A stretch of DNA of 15,157 nucleotides from NCBI GenBank assembly GCA_948585895.1, contig CAPBNZ010000043.1, positions 1-15,157 on the forward strand, written 5' to 3'. The stretch comes from an uncultured Clostridia bacterium (GTDB lineage: Bacteria; Bacillota; Clostridia; TANB77; CAG-508). The notes under the pieces are model-generated. The model worked only from the letters and a program-made list of their open reading frames with translations, ran no database searches and had not been told where the DNA came from. Both the position numbers and the translations under genes were made by a program. Below are positions 1 through 7,806 of the stretch, piece after piece (position 1 is the stretch's first letter; the number at the start of each line of letters is the position of its first letter).

Positions 1-1535
1 ATATTAAAAGAGTTCTTACAAATTTTTTTCTTAAAAGCATAACAGTATTGTGTGCAAGACTCTTTTTTATATACAATAAAATTTTCTATTTCATTGATTG
101 GATTAAAATTATTGATTATATATTCTCTTACTTTTACAGATTCTTGCCACATTAAGTCTTCTTCTTGTTCCATCATGATTAAAACATGATCCATTTCCTC
201 TAGTTTTGTAATTAATCCATCTTCTCCGTCTTTACCTAAATTTCCTTTTAATGGTAAGTCAAAATAGCCATTACTTTGTTTCAATGGAACCATATATAAT
301 GCTGCTTTAGATGATAATACAATCACTTTTTCTTCCCTTTGACTAATATACTTAGATATTATGTCAATATTTTCTTTTAAATCTTCCTCTATTATTCCTC
401 CATAATAAGGATCTTGATACTGATAAAAATAATCACTTGCTAAAATGGTTCTCGTCCAACCTACAAAATTCACAAGAGAATAGATTATACTAATCACTAC
501 TAAAAAACATGACACATATTCAAATATTTTATCCTTTATTCCTATTTCTCTTATTATAAAATTACAAATATATACAAATGATATAAATAATATATAAACA
601 CTCATTAGAAAATGTGGTTGATTTCCTATTGGATAAATAACTAGTGATAATGGAAATGCTAAACTATTTAATTTTCGTAAATTCTGTTTTTCTATTTCAT
701 TTATTTTATCATTTTTTACTAAAATTACTGAAATAACTAGATTGCTTATCATAAAGAAAAGTAAAATTATGGTATATTGAAAATCAATAAACAAATTCTC
801 ATTTGAAAATTCTTTTAATCCTAATACAACATAATTTAAAAAATCATAAAAGATATCATAATAGGATAAAATTATTATACTTAAGCCTATTAATAAACTT
901 ACTATACTAAATGTAAAAAACAACTTTTTCATTTTATTTTTAATTTTGTCTTTCTCAAATAAACTAAATATGAGTAAACCTAATCCATAAAAAATACCTA
1001 TATTCTGCTTTGTTATGAAAACTAAAAATAAAATAATTCCTTGCTTACTTGCACTTTTATATTTATTTTGGTTATCTTCATCTAATAAAAAATACAAACC
1101 TATTATTACAAAAGTCATTGCTAATAAATTATAATTTGCCTGGAATGAAACAAAACCATAGAAGCCATACATTATGATAAACCACAAAATGATAATAGCT
1201 ACTTTGTCTCTAAACAATAACTTCTTTAATACTTTATAAGTAAAATAGAAAAATATCGTGAGAATTAAAATATGATACACCCTAAAAATTAGAAAATTAG
1301 CACCAAAAATTTTAAATATTATTTCTCCTAAATAAAAGAATAATGGTGTACATATTACATTAGCATCCTTATATATTTGATAACCATTATACATTTTATA
1401 TATATTTTGAAAACACCATAATTCATCTGATGCAACAATTTTTACATTTAATGCAATTCCTACTATAGAAAATAAAATTAACAATATTATACATAGGGTA
1501 TTATATTTCTTTACTAAATCTACTATTTTTTTCAT
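1..1535 (-). CDS. GT-C / family 39-like membrane glycosyltransferase (3' end outside window)
   Basis: My own translation from the ATG at 1535-1533 stays open for 511 codons to the left edge without a stop, so the gene is partial. The product is a multipass membrane protein with about ten hydrophobic segments. After the first one it carries an acidic pair (SDELW, residues 36-40), then NGYQIYKD and TPLFFYL (about 50-69). This resembles the first outer loop of GT-C enzymes of the GT39/PMT/ArnT type, which transfer sugars from polyprenyl-phosphate donors on the outer membrane face. TKQNIG sits near residue 190. The last 150 or so residues are a soluble, outward-facing tail. An AAGGA ribosome binding site lies 7 bases upstream, and only 14 bases separate the start from the preceding stop, so it is the last visible gene of the operon. 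The acceptor is unknown. The gene is certain; the family call is fairly good. Confidence 0.8.
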   Translation of the reverse strand, partial: MKKIVDLVKKYNTLCIILLILFSIVGIALNVKIVASDELWCFQNIYKMYNGYQIYKDANVICTPLFFYLGEIIFKIFGANFLIFRVYHILILTIFFYFTYKVLKKLLFRDKVAIIILWFIIMYGFYGFVSFQANYNLLAMTFVIIGLYFLLDEDNQNKYKSASKQGIILFLVFITKQNIGIFYGLGLLIFSLFEKDKIKNKMKKLFFTFSIVSLLIGLSIIILSYYDIFYDFLNYVVLGLKEFSNENLFIDFQYTIILLFFMISNLVISVILVKNDKINEIEKQNLRKLNSLAFPLSLVIYPIGNQPHFLMSVYILFISFVYICNFIIREIGIKDKIFEYVSCFLVVISIIYSLVNFVGWTRTILASDYFYQYQDPYYGGIIEEDLKENIDIISKYISQREEKVIVLSSKAALYMVPLKQSNGYFDLPLKGNLGKDGEDGLITKLEEMDHVLIMMEQEEDLMWQESVKVREYIINNFNPINEIENFIVYKKESCTQYCYAFKKKICKNSFN

Positions 1536-1542
1536 ATACCTG

Positions 1543-1547
1543 TCCTT
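1543..1547 (-). promoter_or_regulatory. Ribosome binding site of the GT-C gene
   Basis: AAGGA on the minus strand, 7 bases before the ATG at 1535. It fits in the 14-base gap after the upstream stop codon (1552-1550) and supports the chosen start of a gene that has no stop in the window. Confidence 0.6.
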
Positions 1548-1549
1548 AT

Positions 1550-2482
1550 TTAAATATTTAATTCCATTTCTATTAGTCTAGAATCTCCTATTTGTTTATA
1601 TTGATTATAATCTGCTAATATTTTACTAAAATGAATTGTTTTTATTTGATTATGTTTACTATAGGGCAAGTCAAATCTTAGCGAAATTTCTTTATTTAAC
1701 CCCGCCTCAACTATCAAATCTGAGACATTCCTATCATAATCTTCACATACATACTCTATTTTATACTCATCTTTTAAAAAAATACTTCCTGTTTCTTCTT
1801 TACTATCTAATAATATTGGTGTCTTTCTTTGGTTGTTTACATAAATATCAACTATCGCATAATTCATGTAATAGTATATTTTATTGACTGCTATTTCTAC
1901 ATTGGCTTTATTATTTTTTATCTCTAAATCTTTGGCTCCCATATAGCTATTAATATTTAATTGGTCACTTCCAGCAATTGTTATATATTCTTCTATATAA
2001 GATTCATTTGGTGTTTTTCCTGTTGCTAATAAATCTTCTGTAATTTTTACTAGATACACATTGTCTGACCAAGCTTGTATAGTACATTCTTTATTTTCAT
2101 CAAATATCTGATCTACATACTTTTCCTTAAAATCTTCTATTGTAGGGAACTCTACTTCCTTACATTCATCTGAAACTAAATAATAGGCTCTTTCATATTC
2201 TTTTTTGTTACATCTATCAATAAAATCTTCTATCATCGATTTTTGTAAAACATATAAATTAGAATCTTTTCTCTCTCCTGTATCTATTTCGTAACTTCCT
2301 TCTTGAATCGATTTTCTGTCTTCTACTGCGTATTCTTCGTTCGTTTTCTCTTGATTTTGTTTATTTATATTACTAAGAACAAAGTTCAATAAATAGATAC
2401 CAACTAAAATTGCAATTATAATTATAAATGTTAACATAAATAATTTTCTATTTTGATTATATAATCTTATTAATTTATTCAC
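1550..2482 (-). CDS. Membrane-anchored NTF2/VirB8-like protein, single module plus C-terminal domain
   Basis: 310 residues. A short basic cytoplasmic start is followed by one membrane segment (about 13-37) and then an extracytoplasmic region. Residues about 80-180 form a module with the pattern DFIDRCNKKEYERAYYLV...FPTIEDFKEKY, which matches the last module of the gene just upstream. The arrangement (N-terminal anchor, then an NTF2-type alpha/beta domain) is that of VirB8/TcpC scaffold proteins of T4SSs, so a channel-assembly role outside the membrane is inferred. Residues 195-310 look like a separate beta-rich domain that I do not recognise. The start codon is GTG at 2482-2480, overlapping the upstream TGA in a 4-base GTGA junction, with a GGAGG site 7 bases before it. 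The gene is certain; the VirB8-like assignment rests on architecture and the internal match, not on a strong family signature. Confidence 0.75.
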   Translation of the reverse strand: MNKLIRLYNQNRKLFMLTFIIIIAILVGIYLLNFVLSNINKQNQEKTNEEYAVEDRKSIQEGSYEIDTGERKDSNLYVLQKSMIEDFIDRCNKKEYERAYYLVSDECKEVEFPTIEDFKEKYVDQIFDENKECTIQAWSDNVYLVKITEDLLATGKTPNESYIEEYITIAGSDQLNINSYMGAKDLEIKNNKANVEIAVNKIYYYMNYAIVDIYVNNQRKTPILLDSKEETGSIFLKDEYKIEYVCEDYDRNVSDLIVEAGLNKEISLRFDLPYSKHNQIKTIHFSKILADYNQYKQIGDSRLIEMELNI

Positions 2483-3783
2483 GATTCATCCTCCATTGTT
2501 CTTACGCTAAATGACATGACAAAATCTGTTCCTTCTTTTAATTTCATTATAATATTCATTTCATTTCCTTCTTGTGTCTCTTTATCCTTTGCCAATAATA
2601 TCTTACATACATACACACTTGCTTCTTTTGAGCAATCACCATAATTAATATAATTGCATTGGAAGTAGTTTGATTTTATATACTTTTCAAAGTCTTCTAA
2701 ATTAGGAAAATTATTTGTTTTAAATGTATCATCTAATAAATGATAAGCTGCTTCATAATCATAACGATTTAACATCTGTACAAATCTTTCTACATTCATC
2801 TTTACTTTTGCTAAATTATCCGCTTTTTGATACGCTTCTTTAAAATCTTCTGTTAAAATTGTATAATTGTCTAATTTTAATGTATATTGCATAAATGCTG
2901 TTGCATAAAAAATGTAATAATTCTCATATTGATCTTTACAAATATATTCGGTACCATCTGTATATGTATTAATTAAATATTTTTCTAGTCGAATTGTTTT
3001 TAATTGTTTTTGGTAGTTATTTATATAATTTTTGTATTGTTCAATCTTTCCATCAAATCTTTCCTTTTTATAGTCAGAATCCAAAACATCATATGCTTGT
3101 TCCATATCATAAAAAAGTTTATATTTATAATCATTAAAATAATATGTTACGATATCTTCCTGTTTAACAGATTGATACATAAATTTATTATATTCTTTAT
3201 CTTCTATTTCAAATTCTAATATAGAATCTCCATTCATATCAACAGTATAATTGTGCTTTTCTATATATTCTTTAGGAAAAATAGAAAAAGTTAAATTATA
3301 TGAATTTAGCACTACCATAAATGCATCTGTTTTGTTATTTAATAAAGCAATTTCTACTAAATATATATCTAAATTTTCTTTTTTATTGGCTACATACATT
3401 TGATTAATATGAAAACTATCTTCTGCATATTTTTTATATCTAGCTATTAACTGATTTTCTGTTAATGAATTTTCTTCTAAATATTCTTTTCCTAATATAG
3501 CTCTTAATATTTCACAAGCTTCTTCCTTGGACGCATAATTTACATGAAACAATTCACCAATTATATCTTTTACTGTAAAATAATAATCAACTAGTTCTAC
3601 TTTTTTAAAATTACCTTCTATCTTTTGTGGTAAATTTCCATCTGGTGTATTTTCTTCAACTTCCAAATCTACATTAATATTTCTTTTTTCCTTTACTTGA
3701 TGATTATTAAAAAGAAAAAGGAAAGTACAAAGAACTACAATTATACTAATTATAACAATAATAATTATTTTTAAATTTTTCAT
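2479..3783 (-). CDS. Membrane-anchored protein with up to three VirB8/NTF2-like modules
   Basis: 434 residues. One very hydrophobic N-terminal segment (about 5-25) is followed by an extracytoplasmic region. Three stretches of similar size can be seen: about 65-180, 208-315 and 328-430. The second and third share a pattern of the type YxxAYxxLDxxxK...F...Y (MEQAYDVLDSDYKKERF and YEAAYHLLDDTFKTNNF). The third also matches the downstream 310-residue protein. TcpC of Clostridium perfringens plasmids is a known T4SS scaffold with a membrane anchor and two NTF2-like domains; this protein would be an extended version. The start ATG overlaps the preceding TGA (ATGA at 3783-3780). The ribosome binding site is weak (GAAGGG about 10 bases upstream), so translation probably depends on coupling. 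Confidence is high for the gene and moderate for the fold. Confidence 0.75.
   Translation of the reverse strand: MKNLKIIIIVIISIIVVLCTFLFLFNNHQVKEKRNINVDLEVEENTPDGNLPQKIEGNFKKVELVDYYFTVKDIIGELFHVNYASKEEACEILRAILGKEYLEENSLTENQLIARYKKYAEDSFHINQMYVANKKENLDIYLVEIALLNNKTDAFMVVLNSYNLTFSIFPKEYIEKHNYTVDMNGDSILEFEIEDKEYNKFMYQSVKQEDIVTYYFNDYKYKLFYDMEQAYDVLDSDYKKERFDGKIEQYKNYINNYQKQLKTIRLEKYLINTYTDGTEYICKDQYENYYIFYATAFMQYTLKLDNYTILTEDFKEAYQKADNLAKVKMNVERFVQMLNRYDYEAAYHLLDDTFKTNNFPNLEDFEKYIKSNYFQCNYINYGDCSKEASVYVCKILLAKDKETQEGNEMNIIMKLKEGTDFVMSFSVRTMEDES
2490..2494 (-). promoter_or_regulatory. Ribosome binding site deciding a GTG start
   Basis: GGAGG on the minus strand, 7 bases before the GTG at 2482. 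It lies inside the 3' end of the upstream gene. It supports GTG as the true start and coupled translation of the two NTF2-like proteins. Confidence 0.65.
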
Positions 3784-5300
3784 GTTCCCGCTTCCCTTCT
3801 TTCTAATACTTTTACACCTCTTATAATAACACCTGCTCTTCCTCCTTTGGAAGAATCTGCTAAGAAATTAGATGTATCGATTGGTTCTCCTTTAGCAGTA
3901 AGCCATCCACTTGCTCCTCCACAATCATATGCCATTAAAACACCATTTTCTACCGAAACCGCTATATTCATGTGTCCATCACCACCACCAGCACCTGTAT
4001 CTCTTACTAAAATATCTCCTGCTTGTAAAATGTCAGAAACATCTTGTCCTTTTGATACTTTAATAATTTCCCAGTCATATTTACTAGCACATGCATCTGC
4101 ATTAGCAATAAACCAAGTTGTACAATGTTGCCAACTAAATTCTGAATATCCACAATTATATAATACCCATGAAACATAGGCACTACAATCTACAGTAGGT
4201 CCTTTTAGTGGAAAACCTGAATTGGCACCACCATATTTAGGAAACATATCTGCATTCCCACAAATATATTCCCACAATTCTTCAGCTACTTCAAGGAATT
4301 CTCCTCCACCTCCAGCATAATCTGCTGGATCTAATTCCTCTCCTACTAATGGTGTGTGATATATGCCTTTTTCGAACAATGTCCATCTAGCATCTCCTCT
4401 TTTTCCTTCAAAGGCCTCTTTACATACTGCTTTTATTTTGCTTTTATCTAATCCATTATTTTTAAAAGCTGTTATAATTTGTTGTACATTTTTAAGTGTA
4501 TATCCTTCATATAACATATCTACTAAACAATCTGTTTGATAGCTTTCCAGTTCTACATTTTTTGTACTAGCTATATTTTCTACTTGTTTTAAGTAATCCT
4601 CCCAAATGCTAAGACCTACTTTGTCTACTACTTCAACATCTATTTTAGATTCTGTATATAGGTTATATTCGTTTTCCTTGATATTTACTCCTTGTTCCAT
4701 AAATTTATCTATGTGTTGCCATCCATATCCTTGTCTTGTATCATAGAAATGAACGAATCCATAATATTTATCTCCTTTTCCTTGCCCTATTTTATCATGC
4801 ATAATATAACTTTTTCTATCTTTTGTTACAGTAGAATAAATATAAGTAGAAGAATTATATTCAATTCCATCATCATTCATATATTTTCTAAGTTCATTAT
4901 TTTCCCATGATTTTGTAAATTCCCATCCTATCGTTCCTTTTGTTTCTTCATTTACCGATTTAAATTCATTATCTTGATAATCTTTATATATTTGATACGA
5001 TTTTGTAATCCCATAATCATATTTTCGATTATCTGCTTGATATAGTAAATATTTAGTTAAATCTACAAATTTTGCTGTTTTTTCATTTTCATTTAAACTT
5101 TGAAATAGCCATTTAGGCTCTAAATTATTACTAAGAACCTCTCTATGAAGTCTATATAATTCTACAAATTTCCATCCCATTCCTTTGTCTTTTATATTTT
5201 GAGTAGCATATACTCCATTTCTATCTCCTAACAACAATAGAACAAGAAAGAAGATGATAGTAGTAAAATATAGGATTAATTTTTTACTTTTTAAATGCAT
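3780..5300 (-). CDS. Secreted NlpC/P60-type peptidoglycan hydrolase
   Basis: 506 residues with a signal peptide whose hydrophobic core is about 8-25 and likely cleavage after VYA (residue 32). The C-terminal part (about 333-498) carries NlpC/P60-type marks: DCSAYVSWVL with the candidate nucleophile Cys372, then QAGDILVRD and GHMNIAV with candidate His443. The third catalytic residue is unclear. These enzymes cut peptide stems of peptidoglycan, which fits opening the wall for a T4SS. The middle part (about 230-315) has ELESYQTDCLVDMLYEGY and later RGDARWTLFEKG, vaguely like the end of a phage-type lysozyme, but no catalytic set is evident. Residues 33-220 are unrecognised. A strong AAGGAGG lies 8 bases before the ATG. 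It sits 29 bases after the SGNH-lysozyme gene and overlaps the next gene by 4 bases. The function is analogous to the CHAP/lysozyme proteins of other Gram-positive T4SSs. Confidence 0.85.
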   Translation of the reverse strand: MHLKSKKLILYFTTIIFFLVLLLLGDRNGVYATQNIKDKGMGWKFVELYRLHREVLSNNLEPKWLFQSLNENEKTAKFVDLTKYLLYQADNRKYDYGITKSYQIYKDYQDNEFKSVNEETKGTIGWEFTKSWENNELRKYMNDDGIEYNSSTYIYSTVTKDRKSYIMHDKIGQGKGDKYYGFVHFYDTRQGYGWQHIDKFMEQGVNIKENEYNLYTESKIDVEVVDKVGLSIWEDYLKQVENIASTKNVELESYQTDCLVDMLYEGYTLKNVQQIITAFKNNGLDKSKIKAVCKEAFEGKRGDARWTLFEKGIYHTPLVGEELDPADYAGGGGEFLEVAEELWEYICGNADMFPKYGGANSGFPLKGPTVDCSAYVSWVLYNCGYSEFSWQHCTTWFIANADACASKYDWEIIKVSKGQDVSDILQAGDILVRDTGAGGGDGHMNIAVSVENGVLMAYDCGGASGWLTAKGEPIDTSNFLADSSKGGRAGVIIRGVKVLERREAGT

Positions 5301-5329
5301 ACTATTTTCCTCCTTATCTCTCTTTCTTG

Positions 5330-7753
5330 TTATTTTTCTACTTTTGTTTTTCCTGATTCATATTTGTTACTAACAATTCTTCTGGTTACATTGTCTGAAG
5401 ATGCCGTTGTGTCTGATGTGATTCCTTTAATTTGTGCGGAATTTGCTATTTCTTCTTCTGAATAAGAATGTTCTTTGTTATATACTTTAACAAACCATGT
5501 ATCTGCATATGTTAATTCTACATTTGGTTTATCGATTTCTTCATTTTTGGTTTCTGTATAAGTATACGTGTTTCCATTTTTATCTGTTCCTTCATAGGTT
5601 GTTGTTGTACTTGTTGTGGTTACTTCATCTTGTATGGCAATAACAAATTGGCTGTCTATTGCCGTTTTTGCTAAATCTCTACAAAATTCTACATCTCCTC
5701 CATGTATATTCATAATCATTAAATAATTGTAGGATAGCATATATTTATCTAATACTGTTGCAAAATTTACAGCTGAAGCTTTTGAGAAAGTGATTCCTCC
5801 ATCTGAAGTATAAGACCATTTAGCAAAAATCAATTCCCCTTTACTATTTAAAGTATATACCTCTAACACATTTTGATTATTTTGATTTAAATAAGTATTA
5901 AAAACACCTTCTGGTACAAATGCCATTTCTACTACTTTACCTGTAGTTTCTGCCAATTCTCCTATTTGTTTATTTGGTATCACCCTTTTTATTTTCATAG
6001 CCCCTTGAAATTCATCTTTTTTGGCTATTTTTCTATCTGTTACTGTAATTGATTTTTTAGAGGAAGAACCAGAAGAATAGACCCCTGATGGTACTGTTCC
6101 ATTTAGTTCTTGATATATTATTTCCGCATCATCCACTCTCTCTTGTATTTGGCTTGCTGTATCATTTGACCTTTCATAAGTATTATGAAATTCTACCGCT
6201 GCATCTGCAACATTATCAATATTTTTAAAGCTGTCTTCTAATAAAGATTGATAATTTTTTTCCATCTCATATATAAGAAATTCTAATTGCATTTGTAAGT
6301 CATCAATCCCTGTACCTTTATCTTTAGCAAAATCATATAAACTTTCTTTTCTAGTAGGGAATGTCCATTGTGCTAATCCATATCCACCACCACCAGGACC
6401 ATGATTAACAAAATCCTCTTTAGAAATACTTCCTGTATTAACCTTTTGTGTATAATCTTCAATATATTGTGTTGGATTTGGCTGATTATCATACCCTTCC
6501 ACAACATTGGACTTAATACCTGATTCCTGACTGAAATTCCCCATCATTCCTGCTGTTGCCGCTTCTGAAAAACCTTGACTTATTAAAAAATTCCATACTG
6601 CTTCTTTTGCATTATTTCCTTCTAGTGTATTCGATGCTGTGTCAGAATCAGAGGAAGAGGAATTGATTCGGTTAACAACTATTTTATTTTTTATATTTTT
6701 GACTAATGTTTGGTATTCTTTAGGGTGTAAACCATCATTTGAAATCAAATATCCATCTTCCTTTATGTAACCATCTGTTGTATCAATAAAATATACGTCT
6801 TCTTTTGTAGAACAATATTTGCTTATTTCTTCATTAAATGATTTTACTCCACTCATGGTAGCATTTCCTGCTTTATCTGCTCCTAGTGGAAATACTTTTT
6901 GTACATAAATTGGCTTATCCTTATATTTTTTAGCTAATTTGTCAATAAGGCTTTTCATTTCTGAAGTTTGATTTAATGCATTGACTCCTAATAACATACA
7001 AACCCCATTAACAGATGAAGGTAATTGACTAAAGTGGTCTATCCAATATTGAGGGCTAACTCCCTCAATACATTGGAATTGACATTCTTTTAGCATTTTT
7101 GTACTCTCTATACCAACTGTATAAGAATCACCTAACAGTAAAAAGTTATCCATTGAATTTACTTGTGAACTTTCTTTTTGTATTGGTTCATGATTAATAT
7201 CGATACCAGTTAAATCTGGCAATTTACTCTTTGAAACACCTTGCCCTAAGTTAGGTATTTGTGTCATAATTTCGGATTTTATGTAATCTTTTAAAACTTC
7301 TTTATCAATTTTTAATGATTTATAAGTTCCATCTGTTTTATCACTATCTATGACTTTCTGTAATTTATCATCTATATCATCTATAAAAGCAATGGAATAT
7401 CCATCACTAGGATTTCCATTTATAGTAACTAATTCAACTACATCTGATATTTCTAATTGCCTATAAATACCTGTATCTGCAATTTCTTCTTGTACTCCTC
7501 CTATTGAACCTTGACCAGCTGTATAATCTCTTGATTTTTTTAATTTTAAAAGCATTACAGCACTACTTAATATGAGAAAGACGATTACAACTATTATAAT
7601 GATTATGATTATAACTTTTCCTCCCAAGAGAGAAATAATCTTATTGACACCTTTTAATAATAGCTTTGAAGCTTTTTTTAATGTTTCTTTCGTTGTATCT
7701 TTCGTTTTATTTTCTGTATCTCTTTTTACTTGATTTTCTTTTTCTTCATTCAT
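5330..7753 (-). CDS. Membrane-anchored SGNH hydrolase - phage-type lysozyme fusion
   Basis: 807 residues. A charged Lys/Glu/Thr-rich cytoplasmic start (1-45) is followed by one membrane segment (about 47-69), and the rest is extracytoplasmic. Residues 200-358 form an SGNH/GDSL domain: GDSYT with Ser210, candidate oxyanion residues Gly231 and Asn258 (GVNALN), and DGLHP with Asp340 and His343. After a Ser-rich linker, residues 380-552 look like a phage tail lysozyme (Phage_lysozyme2-type) domain: GMMGNFSQESG with likely catalytic Glu410, and GYGLAQWTFPTR. Residues 570-760 are a conserved-looking domain I cannot name (EFQGAMKIKRV at 581). The likely roles are removal of acetyl groups from the glycan and cleavage of the glycan chain beside the secretion channel, comparable to VirB1/PrgK. 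AGAGG lies 7 bases before the ATG. The esterase specificity is inferred. Confidence 0.87.
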   Translation of the reverse strand: MNEEKENQVKRDTENKTKDTTKETLKKASKLLLKGVNKIISLLGGKVIIIIIIIVVIVFLILSSAVMLLKLKKSRDYTAGQGSIGGVQEEIADTGIYRQLEISDVVELVTINGNPSDGYSIAFIDDIDDKLQKVIDSDKTDGTYKSLKIDKEVLKDYIKSEIMTQIPNLGQGVSKSKLPDLTGIDINHEPIQKESSQVNSMDNFLLLGDSYTVGIESTKMLKECQFQCIEGVSPQYWIDHFSQLPSSVNGVCMLLGVNALNQTSEMKSLIDKLAKKYKDKPIYVQKVFPLGADKAGNATMSGVKSFNEEISKYCSTKEDVYFIDTTDGYIKEDGYLISNDGLHPKEYQTLVKNIKNKIVVNRINSSSSDSDTASNTLEGNNAKEAVWNFLISQGFSEAATAGMMGNFSQESGIKSNVVEGYDNQPNPTQYIEDYTQKVNTGSISKEDFVNHGPGGGGYGLAQWTFPTRKESLYDFAKDKGTGIDDLQMQLEFLIYEMEKNYQSLLEDSFKNIDNVADAAVEFHNTYERSNDTASQIQERVDDAEIIYQELNGTVPSGVYSSGSSSKKSITVTDRKIAKKDEFQGAMKIKRVIPNKQIGELAETTGKVVEMAFVPEGVFNTYLNQNNQNVLEVYTLNSKGELIFAKWSYTSDGGITFSKASAVNFATVLDKYMLSYNYLMIMNIHGGDVEFCRDLAKTAIDSQFVIAIQDEVTTTSTTTTYEGTDKNGNTYTYTETKNEEIDKPNVELTYADTWFVKVYNKEHSYSEEEIANSAQIKGITSDTTASSDNVTRRIVSNKYESGKTKVEK

Positions 7754-7806
7754 TAGTTCACCTCTTTTATTTGCCTATTTTTCATTCATTATTAGCTGAA
7801 CCTTTT

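Noticed and set aside
3847..4179. Plus-strand open frame of 110 codons
   Set aside because: It is antisense to the NlpC/P60 domain with its catalytic Cys and His motifs; no independent coding evidence.
4350..4610. A second hydrolase (lysozyme-type) domain in the NlpC/P60 protein
   Set aside because: The ELESYQTDCLVDMLYEGY and RWTLFEKG motifs recall the end of phage lysozymes, but no catalytic Glu/Asp context is visible, so it is only mentioned as a possibility.
7604..7612. Simple repeat in the poly-isoleucine membrane segment of the SGNH-lysozyme protein
   Set aside because: The run of Ile codons is explained by a hydrophobic helix in an AT-rich genome and is not a regular DNA repeat.
7754..7806. 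Possible promoter or terminator in the largest gap inside the long operon
   Set aside because: Only a ribosome binding site is visible in the 53 bases; no stem followed by T residues and no convincing -35/-10 pair.
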